Shown: positions 37,283 through 47,616, counted from the first letter of the stretch. The stretch is DNA of 64,000 bases from Chryseobacterium gregarium DSM 19109 (GCF_000430845.1 NZ_AUMU01000009.1:124001-188000); one strand, 5' to 3'. A program made the numbers and translations. The notes: a model not told the origin generated them from the letters alone.

Positions 37283-38572
37283 TTATGACCTGTTTACCAT
37301 ATCAATATAGTCTCTTTTCTGAGCTCCCTGGTAAACCTGTCTCGGTCTTCCGATAGGGTCTCCTTTCAATCTCATTTCTTTCCACTGGGCAATCCATCCC
37401 GGAAGTCTTCCCAATGCAAACATTACGGTGAACATTTCTGTAGGGATTCCTAACGCTCTGTAGATAATTCCTGAATAGAAATCTACATTCGGATATAGTT
37501 TTCTTTCAATGAAGTACTCATCTTCAAGGGCTACTTTTTCCAACTGCATGGCAATATCAAGTGCCTTATCTTCAATTCCTAATGCACTTAACAAATCGTC
37601 AGCTGCTTTTTTGATAATTTTCGCTCTCGGGTCGAAGTTTTTGTACACTCTGTGTCCGAAGCCCATCAAACGGAAACTGTCATTTTTATCTTTTGCTTTT
37701 TCAACCCACTTGTTAACATCTCCACCATCTTTTTCAATCAATTCAAGCATTTCGATAACGGCCTGGTTGGCCCCTCCGTGAAGCGGACCCCAAAGTGCAG
37801 AAATACCTGCAGAAACTGAAGCGAAAAGACCTGTGTGGGCAGAACCAACCATTCTTACCGTAGAAGTAGAACAGTTTTGCTCGTGATCTGCATGAAGGAT
37901 TAATAATTTATCTAAAGCTCCAACGACCACAGGATTGATTTCGAAATCGGCATTCGGTTGTCTGAAAGCCATTTTGTAGAAGTTTTCCACATAGTTCAGG
38001 TTGTTATCTCCGTGATTTAACGGTAACCCTAATGTTTTTCTATAGGTCCAGGCAGCAAGGTGTGCAAATTTAGCAATCAGCAGTTCTGCTGCAAGGTCCA
38101 TTTCCTCTTTAGAATTAACGTTAACCGCTTTTGGATTAAATGCCGTTAAAGCAGATGTTAAAGAAGATAAAACGCCCATTGGATGAGCAGAACGAGGAAA
38201 GGCATCGATGATTTTTTTCATCTCTTCTGCTACGAAGTTATATTTTTTGATATTGCCTTCGAAGGTATTGAATTGGTCTGAAGTAGGTAAGTCACCGTGT
38301 AATAAAAGATACATTACTTCTGTGAAATTGGATTTATCCGCGATCTGCTCAATCGGATATCCTCTGTAGAACAATTCTCCCTTGTCACCATCTAAATAAG
38401 TGATTTCGCTGAGCGTAGCTCCGGTGTTTTTGTATCCTAAGTCTAAAGTGATTAACCCTGTCTGGTCTCTTAATTTTGAAATATCGATTCCTCTGTCTCC
38501 GATAGTACTATCTACGATAGGATATTCATATGAATTACCATCGTAATTCAATATTACTTTGTTGTCTGACAT
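37283..38572 (-). CDS. gltA: citrate synthase (type II)
   Basis: 429 residues, the length of hexameric type II citrate synthases. The active-site segments are LILHADHEQNCSTSTVRMVGS, GPLHGGANQAVIEML and MGFGHRVYKNFDPRA (catalytic His and Asp with oxaloacetate-binding Arg). The N-terminal domain of the type II enzymes is present. It condenses acetyl-CoA and oxaloacetate at the entry to the TCA cycle. Separated from eno by a hairpin, so likely its own unit. Confidence 0.97.
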   Translation of the reverse strand: MSDNKVILNYDGNSYEYPIVDSTIGDRGIDISKLRDQTGLITLDLGYKNTGATLSEITYLDGDKGELFYRGYPIEQIADKSNFTEVMYLLLHGDLPTSDQFNTFEGNIKKYNFVAEEMKKIIDAFPRSAHPMGVLSSLTSALTAFNPKAVNVNSKEEMDLAAELLIAKFAHLAAWTYRKTLGLPLNHGDNNLNYVENFYKMAFRQPNADFEINPVVVGALDKLLILHADHEQNCSTSTVRMVGSAHTGLFASVSAGISALWGPLHGGANQAVIEMLELIEKDGGDVNKWVEKAKDKNDSFRLMGFGHRVYKNFDPRAKIIKKAADDLLSALGIEDKALDIAMQLEKVALEDEYFIERKLYPNVDFYSGIIYRALGIPTEMFTVMFALGRLPGWIAQWKEMRLKGDPIGRPRQVYQGAQKRDYIDMVNRS

Positions 38573-38610
38573 TATTTAATTTATTTTTTTTAAATATACT
38601 ACTTCTTACA

Positions 38611-38642
38611 AAATACGGCAAACAAAAAATTTCGCTTGCCGT
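38611..38642 (-). terminator. terminator between eno and gltA
   Basis: Stem ACGGCAA (38615-38621)/TTGCCGT (38636-38642) with T-rich sequence after it in the minus-strand transcript, 20 bp past the eno stop. Confidence 0.65.
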
Positions 38643-38661
38643 TATTTATAAATTCGATTAA

Positions 38662-39963
<1,302 letters not shown>

Positions 39964-40094
39964 TTATAGTTTAGACAAATTTAATGAATTTTTAAAATGC
40001 TGTGCTATTTACAGGGTATTTTATGGTATGATTGTGAGTTAAATTTTAGTTAATATTGAGATTGTGATGATTATTATTATTCAAGAAATGATAT

Positions 40095-40952
40095 TTAATT
40101 ATTTCCAGTAACTGAAGTATTTGATTTTGTACTAATTGAGAAAATTGAATATCCTAAACCTATTGAATACCAAGATCTACCCTGATAAATCCAGTCATTT
40201 TGATTTCTTTGTGAAATTTTATCCCATCCCATAAAGAAACCAAATTGGATTTTACTAAAATCAAAGACAATTCCTGTGGCATGAGTAAGAGCAATAACGT
40301 CTATAGGTTCCTGTAAATAATTATTGGTTGTATATGAATCTAACGACTAATTCCAATATTATATAAAAAATTAATAAAAAAGGGTCTATAATTAGAAATT
40401 CTTTGTCTTATTCCTGCACTAATACCTAACTGAACATCCTTTGAAAACTCAAATCCCATTTTTTGACCATTCAAAGTAATACTTGGGCGAATTTTGATGG
40501 GTATAATTGTAACACCTGCAGTTATAGAAGTTCCTGTAAACCATAAATTTCTATTATTATTAGGAAAAAATCCAGTACTATATCTTCTTTGTGTCTTAGC
40601 ATCAAAATCTTTGCTTTTCACCATAAAAAATGCAATACTTTCATTAGAGTGTTTTGCTGTTTCATTTTGTGCATAATTATATTTTATTTTTTCTTCAGTT
40701 TCTCTAAAAATCCAAAACTTAATAATAGAGCCATCTTCTGTTTTAGATATAAGATCAAATCTTACACCTTCTCTCATTGTAATGAGTATCTGTAATCTTC
40801 TTACAATCCAAATTTGCACATTTATAGATAAGAACAGGTTTTGTAAAAATATAACTTTCATTTCCAACATTTATTACGTCATTCTCATCTTGGGCTAAAC
40901 AAAAAAATGATTTAAATAAAACCAACATTGTAAAAATAATTTTAGTTTTCAT
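40095..40952 (-). pseudogene. outer-membrane-like protein gene broken by two compensating frameshifts
   Basis: The 5' part starts ATG at 40952 with a signal peptide (FTMLVLFKSFFCLAQ) and runs ~60 codons. Coding then moves to a second frame somewhere between 40870 and 40755, continuing as EGVRFDLISKTEDGS and beta-strand-rich sequence to a TAG at 40340. Within 40340-40349 it returns to the first frame (LDSYTTNNYLQEP onward, including GIVFDFSKIQFGFFMGWD and SWYSIGLGYSIF) and stops at 40095. A repaired product would be ~285 residues and beta-barrel-like. Neither switch is at a long homopolymer. Real mutation, sequencing error or programmed shifting cannot be told apart here. Family unknown. Confidence 0.75.
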
Positions 40953-40979
40953 AGCTGTAATTTTTAAATTTATATACTT

Positions 40980-41028
40980 CAAAGTTCCCTTTAAAACAGA
41001 TTCATGTCAATTACCCAAACGGGTAATT
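40980..41028 (-). promoter_or_regulatory. candidate regulated promoter (operator, -33 and -7) of the broken gene
   Basis: A perfect inverted repeat (AATTACCC, 4-bp spacer, GGGTAATT; 41009-41028) overlaps the -33 TTG (41008-41010). After 20 bp comes GAACTTTG (40980-40987), a 7/8 match to TANNTTTG. The ATG is 28 bp further on. The same arrangement with identical spacings precedes the response regulator gene at 43875-43923. This suggests an activator site just upstream of -33. Confidence 0.7.
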
Positions 41029-41041
41029 CTCACAACAAAAA

Positions 41042-41069
41042 ACAGCACCATTAAAAATGATGATGCTGT
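41042..41069 (-). terminator. terminator of the two-component operon
   Basis: Stem ACAGCA (41042-41047)/TGCTGT (41064-41069) with extra inner pairing between ATCATT and AATGGT, followed by a T-run in the minus-strand transcript, 20 bp past the histidine kinase stop. Confidence 0.7.
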
Positions 41070-41088
41070 ATTTAAGTTGAAAAATTAG

Positions 41089-41880
41089 TTATAAATCGAT
41101 TCGGAAAAAAAGATGGGTCCCGTTTTCGGTTGTCACTTCGCAATGCCCTTTCTGTTCTTTCATTCTCGCTTTCATGTTCCGAAGCCCGTTTCCTTCGGGT
41201 TTGTTATGATGGATCCCAATTCCGTTATCCGAAACTTTCATCATGAATTCTTTATCTTTCTGCATAAACGAGAGTTCTAGTTGATTTGACTGGCTGTGTT
41301 TGTAAGCATTATTAAGGGCTTCCTTTAAACATAAGAATAAATTCCGCCTTTGTTCTGTAGTGATGACCGTTTCAAAAATTATATTTTCATCCTCCATACT
41401 CAGCTGAATATTTGTTTTCTTAAGAAAATTCCGGGTATATATTTTAGAATAATCTATAAAGCTTCCTAAGGTATCATTTCCTGAATTCAGGCTCCAGAGC
41501 ATTTCCCTCATCGAAAGATTCATTTCTTCTGAAGTTTTCAGCAGTTCATTGATATCGCTTTTTAAATCATCATCTTCGGCGCGTTGTTTTAAAAATTCTG
41601 CCTGAAGTTTTAGTGCCGAAATTCCCGCTCCAAGATCATCGTGCATGTCATGGGAAATTCTTTCACGTTCCTTTTCTATTGATTTTTGTTTTTCTAATTC
41701 CTTCTGGAGGAGCTGGTTCTGGTGTTCGGATTCTTTGAGTTGATTTTCTTTGATGTAGAGGAGTTGTTTTCGGTTGTACATAAGGACAACAAAGATTATG
41801 AATACTACAAAAAATAACATTACTATTGTGATGATAATGTAAGTTAATTTTATCTCATTCAGATTTTCATTACTCATCAT
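41089..41880 (-). CDS. sensor histidine kinase, HisKA_3 (NarX/DesK-like) type
   Basis: 263 residues. One membrane segment (about 13-35), a coiled-coil linker, then the dimerisation/phosphotransfer helix ERERISHDMHDDLGAGIS with the expected phospho-acceptor His at 80. The HATPase domain has the N box (CLKEALNNAYKHSQ) and G1 box (VSDNGIGI), then GLRNMKARMKEQKG. There is no extracytoplasmic sensor domain, so sensing may rely on the membrane partner encoded just upstream, which overlaps it by 11 bp. Confidence 0.93.
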   Translation of the reverse strand: MMSNENLNEIKLTYIIITIVMLFFVVFIIFVVLMYNRKQLLYIKENQLKESEHQNQLLQKELEKQKSIEKERERISHDMHDDLGAGISALKLQAEFLKQRAEDDDLKSDINELLKTSEEMNLSMREMLWSLNSGNDTLGSFIDYSKIYTRNFLKKTNIQLSMEDENIIFETVITTEQRRNLFLCLKEALNNAYKHSQSNQLELSFMQKDKEFMMKVSDNGIGIHHNKPEGNGLRNMKARMKEQKGHCEVTTENGTHLFFRIDL

Positions 41881-42517
41881 AATTTTTTTTATATTTTAAT
41901 AATGAAATAAAAAATGAAACATAAAAAAGAATGTTGATGACAAAAAAGAATGATTGAGAAACAATTAAAGTTTTGTTATCAACTTCATTAAATAAATATC
42001 TTGGAATAATTCTTAAAATAAAAAAAACTCCCCAAAATAACAGTCCACAAGAAACCCAAAATTTAGGATCATCCATTATAATTTTTTCACTCGGATGTTT
42101 TAGCTTTCCATAAAACCAAATAAGGCTATAAATTATGTATATTAATGAAAATGAAATCCCTATAGTTTGATTAACTTCTTGATAATTTTTAAAAATAAAA
42201 CTCAAAAAAATAATTATAAAGATTATAAAAACAGCCGTATTTAGCTTTATTACAAAACTATTTTGATTTCGATTAAAATAAAAAAGAAAAAATAATGGAC
42301 AAAACAAGATATAAATATTATACAAAAATCCAAACTTTGCACTGCTTCCAAAATATATTTGAAATATTAGCATCAGGAATTCGAGTATAAAACTTGCTCC
42401 TAAATAAAAACATAAAAAATCCTGTTGTCTCCCTCCTTTTTTTAAATACAAAAAAAAAGAAAAGGATACAACAAGAAATAAAACCAGCAAATAGGCCAAC
42501 TGTGAGCTAGTATACAT
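41870..42517 (-). CDS. membrane protein of the two-component operon (seven-helix sensor-like)
   Basis: 215 residues with about six or seven hydrophobic segments packed closely (LAYLLVLFLVVSFSFFLYL, FLYNIYILFCPLFFLFYF, AVFIIFIIIFLSFIF and others) and almost no loops. No family is certain. Its position between an unknown protein and a kinase without a sensor domain suggests it is the membrane sensing module, like split 7TMR-type receptors. Overlaps are 1 bp upstream (TAATG) and 11 bp downstream. Confidence 0.7.
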   Translation of the reverse strand: MYTSSQLAYLLVLFLVVSFSFFLYLKKGGRQQDFLCFYLGASFILEFLMLIFQIYFGSSAKFGFLYNIYILFCPLFFLFYFNRNQNSFVIKLNTAVFIIFIIIFLSFIFKNYQEVNQTIGISFSLIYIIYSLIWFYGKLKHPSEKIIMDDPKFWVSCGLLFWGVFFILRIIPRYLFNEVDNKTLIVSQSFFFVINILFYVSFFISLLKYKKNYDE

Positions 42518-43218
42518 TACGGTTGCATATTTCCAACATTAAAAAAGGCGATTTTCTCTTGTGTTTGAGGATTTTTACAATTTGCTCTGTCAATTTGAAG
42601 AATAAGATTAAGTCTATATTTTCCTTCATTAAAAGGATCTGATTTTGCAGCACATATTAACTGGCTTTTAGATTCAAATCTCAGAAAATTTCCCAAAATA
42701 TTTTCATAATGAAAAGTAATATATTGAGTATACATAGTTGCTTCAGTATCAAAACCCTGATTGTTGTACAACTCTCTGAAGTTTTCAATATAGCTTTTTG
42801 CGTCATTTGCAGAAATTTCCGACAACTTTCCGTTACTAAGCTTCCATAATTTTTCATTTTCGCGAAAATTTATATCCTCATGATCATTTTGTTCATCTAT
42901 GTTAAACCTAAATAAAAGACTTATTTCACTTGTATTTTTGATAAAATATATATGAATACATTCACTTGTAAGAACATTAGCTGTAATAATTGGTTGCATC
43001 TGTTCAATGAAAAATGATGAAGGCATCACTAAAGAAGCAAAATTGCTCATACTATTTACTTCATCCTCTTTTTCTTTCCTAGTAATTTCTTGGTCAAAAA
43101 AATCTTTAGACTTTCTTTTTTTGTTATTTATGAGATCATTACATTCTCCTTCCAAAATATCTTTAATGAGTTTAAGCTTCATTTCTGCACAGCTTATTTC
43201 TTGTTCAAAATTTTCCAT
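42517..43218 (-). CDS. soluble protein of the two-component operon, function unknown
   Basis: 233 residues without signal peptide or membrane segments. The N-terminal ~65 residues are a charged helix/coiled coil (EMKLKLIKDILEGE, KRKSKDFFDQEITRKEKEDE). The rest is mixed alpha/beta with no motif I recognise. It lies between the response regulator (5-bp gap) and the membrane protein (1-bp overlap). A role in signal input or output of this two-component pair is inferred only from position. Confidence 0.65.
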   Translation of the reverse strand: MENFEQEISCAEMKLKLIKDILEGECNDLINNKKRKSKDFFDQEITRKEKEDEVNSMSNFASLVMPSSFFIEQMQPIITANVLTSECIHIYFIKNTSEISLLFRFNIDEQNDHEDINFRENEKLWKLSNGKLSEISANDAKSYIENFRELYNNQGFDTEATMYTQYITFHYENILGNFLRFESKSQLICAAKSDPFNEGKYRLNLILQIDRANCKNPQTQEKIAFFNVGNMQP

Positions 43219-43223
43219 GTTTC

Positions 43224-43856
43224 TTAGTTTTTAAAATAATTAAATTTATTAATAGCCTCCACTTTGTTGTTGACGTGGAGTTTTCTGTAGATGTTTCCGA
43301 CGTGTTTTTTTACCGTGTCAATGCTGATGCATTTTTTATCGGCGATTTCTTTGTAGAGCAAGCCTTGGGATAGAAGTTCCAATATTTCTTTTTCGCGGCC
43401 AGTGAGTTCGTCGAACCCTTGTATTTGGGGAAGCTTTCTTTCAAAATGGCTGAGAACTTTCCGGGCGATCGAGAAGCTCATCGGGGCGCCGCCGTTGCAG
43501 ACATCACGGATTGAGGAAAGGATCTTATCCATACTTTCACCTTTTACAAGGTATCCTATGGCTCCGGCCTTTAAGGAATTGAACACTTTATCATCATCTT
43601 CAAAACTGGTACACATAATGAAGTGTGTGTTTAACATCTTCACTTTCAGTTTTTCAATGATTTCAATTCCGAGCATGTCCTGCAGCTGGATATCCATCAT
43701 GACAACATCCGGAGAAAGGCCAGAAAGATCTGCCAGTGCATCCTTACCATTAAAAAACTGGGCAACAACGTTCATGTCATCCTGATAGTTGATGACTTTT
43801 TTCAACGCATTGTTGTAGTTCTTTTCGTCTTCTACGATGGCTATGGAAATGCTCAT
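43224..43856 (-). CDS. NarL/LuxR-type response regulator
   Basis: 210 residues. The receiver domain has the acidic pocket E9/D10 and phospho-acceptor D55 (VVMMDIQL), with T/S (TSFEDD) and K (VKGES) switch residues. The LuxR-type helix-turn-helix is LTGREKEILELLSQG through SIDTVKKHVGNIYRKL. It is the first gene of its operon, followed by two unknown genes and its kinase. Its own promoter contains the same inverted repeat as the broken gene's promoter, suggesting autoregulation. Confidence 0.95.
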   Translation of the reverse strand: MSISIAIVEDEKNYNNALKKVINYQDDMNVVAQFFNGKDALADLSGLSPDVVMMDIQLQDMLGIEIIEKLKVKMLNTHFIMCTSFEDDDKVFNSLKAGAIGYLVKGESMDKILSSIRDVCNGGAPMSFSIARKVLSHFERKLPQIQGFDELTGREKEILELLSQGLLYKEIADKKCISIDTVKKHVGNIYRKLHVNNKVEAINKFNYFKN

Positions 43857-43874
43857 GTTCAGTTCTGTTTAAGA

Positions 43875-43923
43875 CAAATGTCAGGAAAAAACAAAGCAGA
43901 ATCAATTACCCTTTTGTGTAATT
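43875..43923 (-). promoter_or_regulatory. candidate autoregulated promoter of the response regulator operon
   Basis: Inverted repeat AATTACAC, 4 bp, GGGTAATT on the transcribed strand (43904-43923; one mismatch from perfect), overlapping -33 TTG (43903-43905). A 20-bp spacer leads to GACATTTG (43875-43882). The ATG is 18 bp on. Spacing and element variants (GA in place of TA at -7) are the same as at 40980-41028. Confidence 0.7.
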
Positions 43924-43961
43924 TGTTAAGTTTTGAGTTCAGGTTATTGTTTTGGTTTTTG

Positions 43962-43983
43962 TTTTTACTAAATTTAGTAAAAA
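43962..43983. promoter_or_regulatory. 22-bp perfect palindrome upstream of a lipoprotein gene
   Basis: Arms TTTTTACTAAA and TTTAGTAAAAA with no spacer, centred 52 bp before the ATG at 44025. It could be an operator for a dimeric regulator or a weak terminator hairpin. It differs from the AATTACCC repeat nearby. Confidence 0.4.
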
Positions 43984-44024
43984 ATAATATATTTCCCAGT
44001 AAACAATTTATAAAAATAAAAATC

Positions 44025-44444
44025 ATGAAAAAGACACTTGTCATAATGGGTTCCATACTCATTTTATCAACCGTAAGCTGTAAGAAAAATGAAGAAGGGA
44101 ATAAAGCTGTATTGAAGTCGGATAATGCGGGAACAGTCCTGGCTGATAACGGCAAAACAGATTCCACCATTCATTATGAAACTGATGTCAACGGAAAGAA
44201 ATACATAAAAACGGATTATGTATATAAAGCTACTGACGGAAGCCTTGCCAAAGTGGTTTTTAATTATGAAGAAAAAACCATGAGCGTCAGGAGCAACAAC
44301 AAAACATTTATCCTGAATAAGGTAGAATCCAAAGGCAATGAAACCACTTACGAAAAAATGGATATGAAAGCGACTGTAAAAGGAGACAGCCTGATTTTAG
44401 ATCAGGGAAATAATATTGTAGAACTTGTAAAAACAAAAATTTAA
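44025..44444 (+). CDS. small lipoprotein, function unknown
   Basis: 139 residues from the ATG at 44025; the open frame extends upstream to 43878, but only the ATG gives a signal peptide. Lipobox LSTVSC has C19. The mature part is Lys/Asp-rich with repeated beta-strand segments (GKKYIKTDYVYKATDGSLAKVVFNY, TMSVRSNNKTFILNK) like small lipid-binding or MliC-type barrels, but no family is certain. It is divergent from the response regulator and followed by a terminator. Confidence 0.75.
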   Translation: MKKTLVIMGSILILSTVSCKKNEEGNKAVLKSDNAGTVLADNGKTDSTIHYETDVNGKKYIKTDYVYKATDGSLAKVVFNYEEKTMSVRSNNKTFILNKVESKGNETTYEKMDMKATVKGDSLILDQGNNIVELVKTKI

Positions 44445-44450
44445 ACAGGG

Positions 44451-44486
44451 AAAAGCCTTCAGAACAATCTCGTCTGAAGGCTTTTT
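44451..44486. terminator. intrinsic terminator
   Basis: Stem AAAAGCCTTCAG/CTGAAGGCTTTT with an 11-base loop and flanking A/T runs, between the convergent lipoprotein and amidase genes. Confidence 0.87.
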
Positions 44487-44511
44487 ACATTGCGACTATA
44501 TTTATCATTTA

Positions 44512-45336
44512 TTACAATTTTTTAAGCAGAGCCCCGCTGACCCAGCCATACAGAGGCTCCCCACCTTTAACAGGTGGTTTAAGAACATAAACATAGAACC
44601 ATCCGGATTTACTTTTGACAAATTCAACCTCCGTGTTTACCGGCAGCGTGGTAATGATCCCGAACGCAGTTCCCGCACCTGTTCTCAGATTGGTATTGTT
44701 TTCCGTTATTTTATAGATATCTGCCGTATCATCCTGCCTTCCGAACAGTTTTGCCCTGAAACTTTCGATCGGGAAAGCAGGGCCCGGATCATTTTTCCGG
44801 AACGGTGCAATATCGTCATGGCCCAGAATATCTTTAATATCATAAGTTTCCATCAACAGTTTGCAGACTCTGAAACAGGAGTCAATCTGTTTTTCCGTAA
44901 AGTTATGCCAGAACGAAATACTTTTTTCGTGTTTATGTCTGGCTTCCACCACTACCTCTTTGGGATATTCTTTCCCGAACCATGAATAAAACAGGTCATT
45001 TACTTTAGTAAGCCTTCCGGGATTATCAAGCTCAATCCCTATTGAAAAATTATTGAACCCCGACCGTTCTGCCCATCTGCTTACGCCGGCATGCCAGGCT
45101 TTCCTGTTGAATTCAACCAGTTGGGTAATCTTCCCTTCTCTGTCAATAACAATATGAGCAGAGGCTTTCGCTTCAGGATCTCTGAACAATGCCACAGAAC
45201 TCTCGGCGCTCCGGCCTGCCGTAAAATGGATGATCACTGTATCCGGGGTCATTTCACCTCCTTTGTTTAGCGTTGATGTAAAACCGATTGATTCGGCAGG
45301 AAGTGTTTTGGATAATTTCTGGTTTACAATTTTCAT
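44512..45336 (-). CDS. N-acetylmuramoyl-L-alanine amidase with SH3-like domain
   Basis: 274 residues from the ATG at 45336; upstream in-frame starts exist at 45369 and 45387. Zinc-amidase (Amidase_2/PGRP) features are VIIHFTAGR (first His), KAWHAGVSRW, and GHDDIAPFRKNDPGPAF (second His and general acid region). A C-terminal SH3b-type domain follows (NTNLRTGAGTAFGIITTLP and FYVYVLKPPVKGG). No signal peptide is evident. It cuts the stem peptide from muramic acid, for recycling or defence. It lies downstream of the ribosomal operon terminator. Confidence 0.9.
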   Translation of the reverse strand: MKIVNQKLSKTLPAESIGFTSTLNKGGEMTPDTVIIHFTAGRSAESSVALFRDPEAKASAHIVIDREGKITQLVEFNRKAWHAGVSRWAERSGFNNFSIGIELDNPGRLTKVNDLFYSWFGKEYPKEVVVEARHKHEKSISFWHNFTEKQIDSCFRVCKLLMETYDIKDILGHDDIAPFRKNDPGPAFPIESFRAKLFGRQDDTADIYKITENNTNLRTGAGTAFGIITTLPVNTEVEFVKSKSGWFYVYVLKPPVKGGEPLYGWVSGALLKKL

Positions 45337-45404
45337 GACGGTAACTTTTAGTAAAACAATTTTATGCATTTTAAAGATACAAATCAATCACCTTTTAGGG
45401 TACA

Positions 45405-45436
45405 AAAAAACCGTTCAGAAATTTGAACGGTTTTTT
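45405..45436 (-). terminator. terminator of the ribosomal protein superoperon
   Basis: Stem AAAAAACCGTTCA/TGAACGGTTTTTT, 20 bp after the rplQ stop on the minus strand, followed by a T-run. Confidence 0.9.
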
Positions 45437-45456
45437 ATTTTATATCTGAATGAATA

Positions 45457-45972
45457 TTATTCTTCAGTTTTTTCCTCTGCAGAATCAGCAGTTGGTTCAG
45501 CAGTTTTTTCTTCTGCTGCAGGAGCTTCAGCAACTACAGCTTCTTTTTTAGCCGTTGTAGCTCTTCTGCTTCTTCTGGTCGTCTTTTTCTCTTCAGCATT
45601 AGGATTGTAAAGTTCATTGAAATCAACAAGCTCGATAAGAGCCATATCAGCAGCATCACCTTGTCTGAAACCAGTCTTGATGATTCTTGTATATCCGCCG
45701 TTTCTTTCTGCGATTTTAGGAGCTACTGATCTGAAAAGTTCAGTAACCGCCTCTTTACTTTGAAGATATGAAAAAACAATTCTTCTATTGTGTGTAGTAT
45801 CTTCTTTTGCCTTTGTTAATAGAGGTTCAACATATACTCTTAAAGCTTTCGCTTTAGCTACAGTAGTGTTGATTCTTTTATGCTCAATTAGAGAACAAGC
45901 CATATTAGAAAGTAAAGCACTTCTATGAGAAGCTGTTCTTCCTAAGTGATTGAATTTTTTACCGTGTCTCAT
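45457..45972 (-). CDS. rplQ: 50S ribosomal protein L17 with acidic/alanine tail
   Basis: 171 residues. The core ([34 protein letters not shown]) is standard L17, ending near residue 125. It then carries a ~45-residue low-complexity tail, first basic ([11 protein letters not shown]) then Ala/Glu-rich ([18 protein letters not shown]). Such tails are common in Bacteroidetes L17. It is the last gene of the superoperon, after rpoA. Confidence 0.97.
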   Translation of the reverse strand: MRHGKKFNHLGRTASHRSALLSNMACSLIEHKRINTTVAKAKALRVYVEPLLTKAKEDTTHNRRIVFSYLQSKEAVTELFRSVAPKIAERNGGYTRIIKTGFRQGDAADMALIELVDFNELYNPNAEEKKTTRRSRRATTAKKEAVVAEAPAAEEKTAEPTADSAEEKTEE

Positions 45973-45978
45973 TATTAA

Positions 45979-46974
45979 TTATTTATCAGCGTCTAACTTA
46001 TATTTTGCAACGTCGAAACCGAAGTTAAGACCTTTTGAATGCACTAATTCTTCTAGTTCTGTCAAAGATTTTTTACCAAAATTTCTGAATTTCATCAAAT
46101 CAGACTTACTGTAAGAAACCAATTCTCCAAGGGTTTCCACTTCAGCCGCTTTCAGACAGTTCAGGGCTCTTACGGAAAGATCCATGTCTGCTAATTTAGA
46201 CTTCAGGAGTTGTCTTGTGTGAAGTGTTTCTTCATCGTATTGAATAGATGCTTTTACCGCTTCCGTCTCAAGGGTGATTCTCTCATCAGAGAATAACATG
46301 AAATGATAAATCAATATCTTGGAAGCTTCTGTTAAAGCGTTTTGAGGACTGATGGAACCATCAGTTTCAATATCTAATACAAGTTTTTCGTAGTCTGTTT
46401 TTTGCTCTACACGATAATTTTCAATGCTGTATTGTACTTTCTTGATTGGCGTAAAAATAGAGTCAATGGCAATAGTACCGATTGGAGCATTGTTTGACTT
46501 ATTTAATTCAGAAGGAACATATCCTCTTCCTTTTTCTATATTGAAAGTAATTTCGAAAGTTACATCACTGTTCAGGTTGCAGATCACAAGTTCCGGGTTC
46601 AGCACCTGGAAACCGTTGATTGACTTTCCTAAATCACCAGCAGTAATAACCGTCTGCCCCGAAACCTTAGCGATCACCTGTTCGTTAGTCTGGTTTTCTG
46701 CCGTAGATTTTAATCTTACCTGCTTAAGGTTAAGAATAATTTCGGTAACATCTTCGATTACTCCTGAAATAGTTGAAAATTCGTGCTCTACACCTTCTAT
46801 TTTGATAGATGAAATAGCATAACCTTCCAGAGAAGAAAGCAATACTCTTCTCAAAGCATTACCGATTGTAAGCCCGAAACCTTGTTCAAGTGGTCTGAAT
46901 TCAAATTGACCTCTAAATTGATCAGAGTTAAGTAAAATTACTTTATCGGGTTTTATGAATTGTAAAATTGCCAT
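45979..46974 (-). CDS. rpoA: RNA polymerase alpha subunit
   Basis: 331 residues. The N-terminal assembly domain begins [14 protein letters not shown] and includes [23 protein letters not shown]. The C-terminal domain has [21 protein letters not shown] and [19 protein letters not shown]. It lies between rpsD and rplQ, the usual place. It supplies the assembly platform and UP-element/activator contacts of RNA polymerase. Confidence 0.98.
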   Translation of the reverse strand: MAILQFIKPDKVILLNSDQFRGQFEFRPLEQGFGLTIGNALRRVLLSSLEGYAISSIKIEGVEHEFSTISGVIEDVTEIILNLKQVRLKSTAENQTNEQVIAKVSGQTVITAGDLGKSINGFQVLNPELVICNLNSDVTFEITFNIEKGRGYVPSELNKSNNAPIGTIAIDSIFTPIKKVQYSIENYRVEQKTDYEKLVLDIETDGSISPQNALTEASKILIYHFMLFSDERITLETEAVKASIQYDEETLHTRQLLKSKLADMDLSVRALNCLKAAEVETLGELVSYSKSDLMKFRNFGKKSLTELEELVHSKGLNFGFDVAKYKLDADK

Positions 46975-47007
46975 ATTATTGGGTTGAGCAAAAATTTGAT
47001 TAAAAAA

Positions 47008-47616
47008 TTATTTAGAGTAAAGTTCGACAATAAGCTGTTCCTTGATGTCCTCCGGAATCTGGATTCTCTCAGGAGCAGAAACGAAGGTACCTTCTTTCTT
47101 CTCATCGTTGAATTGTAACCACTCATAATTTGCTTTGGAAGCCAATGCATCAGTAACCACTTCAAGAGACTTAGACTTTTCTCTTACGGCGATTACATCA
47201 CCCGCTTTAAGCAAATAAGACGGAATATTTACCAGCTCCCCATTTACAGTAATATGTCTGTGAGAAACCAATTGTCTAGCAGCAGATCTGGTTTTACCAA
47301 ACCCTAATCTGTATACTACGTTATCCAGTCTGGACTCGCAAAGTTGTAATAACACTTCACCAGTTACCCCTTTGCTTCTGTGTGCTTTTTCGAATAGGTT
47401 AGCAAACTGTCTTTCTAAAATACCGTAAGTATATTTAGCTTTCTGCTTCTCCATCAACTGAACAGCATATTCAGATTTCTTTGCTCCTCTTCTTTTATTA
47501 ACGCCATGTTGTCCCGGCGGTTGGTTTTTTCTTTTCTCGAAGTTTTTGTCATCTCCGTAGATTGCAGCACCAAACTTTCTAGCAATCTTTGTTTTAGGTC
47601 CAATATATCTTGCCAT
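47008..47616 (-). CDS. rpsD: 30S ribosomal protein S4
   Basis: 202 residues. The N-terminus [16 protein letters not shown], the S4 RNA-binding motif [31 protein letters not shown], and the [17 protein letters not shown] turn are all present. It lacks the zinc-ligand cysteines. Primary 16S rRNA binder that nucleates 30S assembly. Spacing to rpsK is 19 bp. Confidence 0.98.
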   Translation of the reverse strand: MARYIGPKTKIARKFGAAIYGDDKNFEKRKNQPPGQHGVNKRRGAKKSEYAVQLMEKQKAKYTYGILERQFANLFEKAHRSKGVTGEVLLQLCESRLDNVVYRLGFGKTRSAARQLVSHRHITVNGELVNIPSYLLKAGDVIAVREKSKSLEVVTDALASKANYEWLQFNDEKKEGTFVSAPERIQIPEDIKEQLIVELYSK

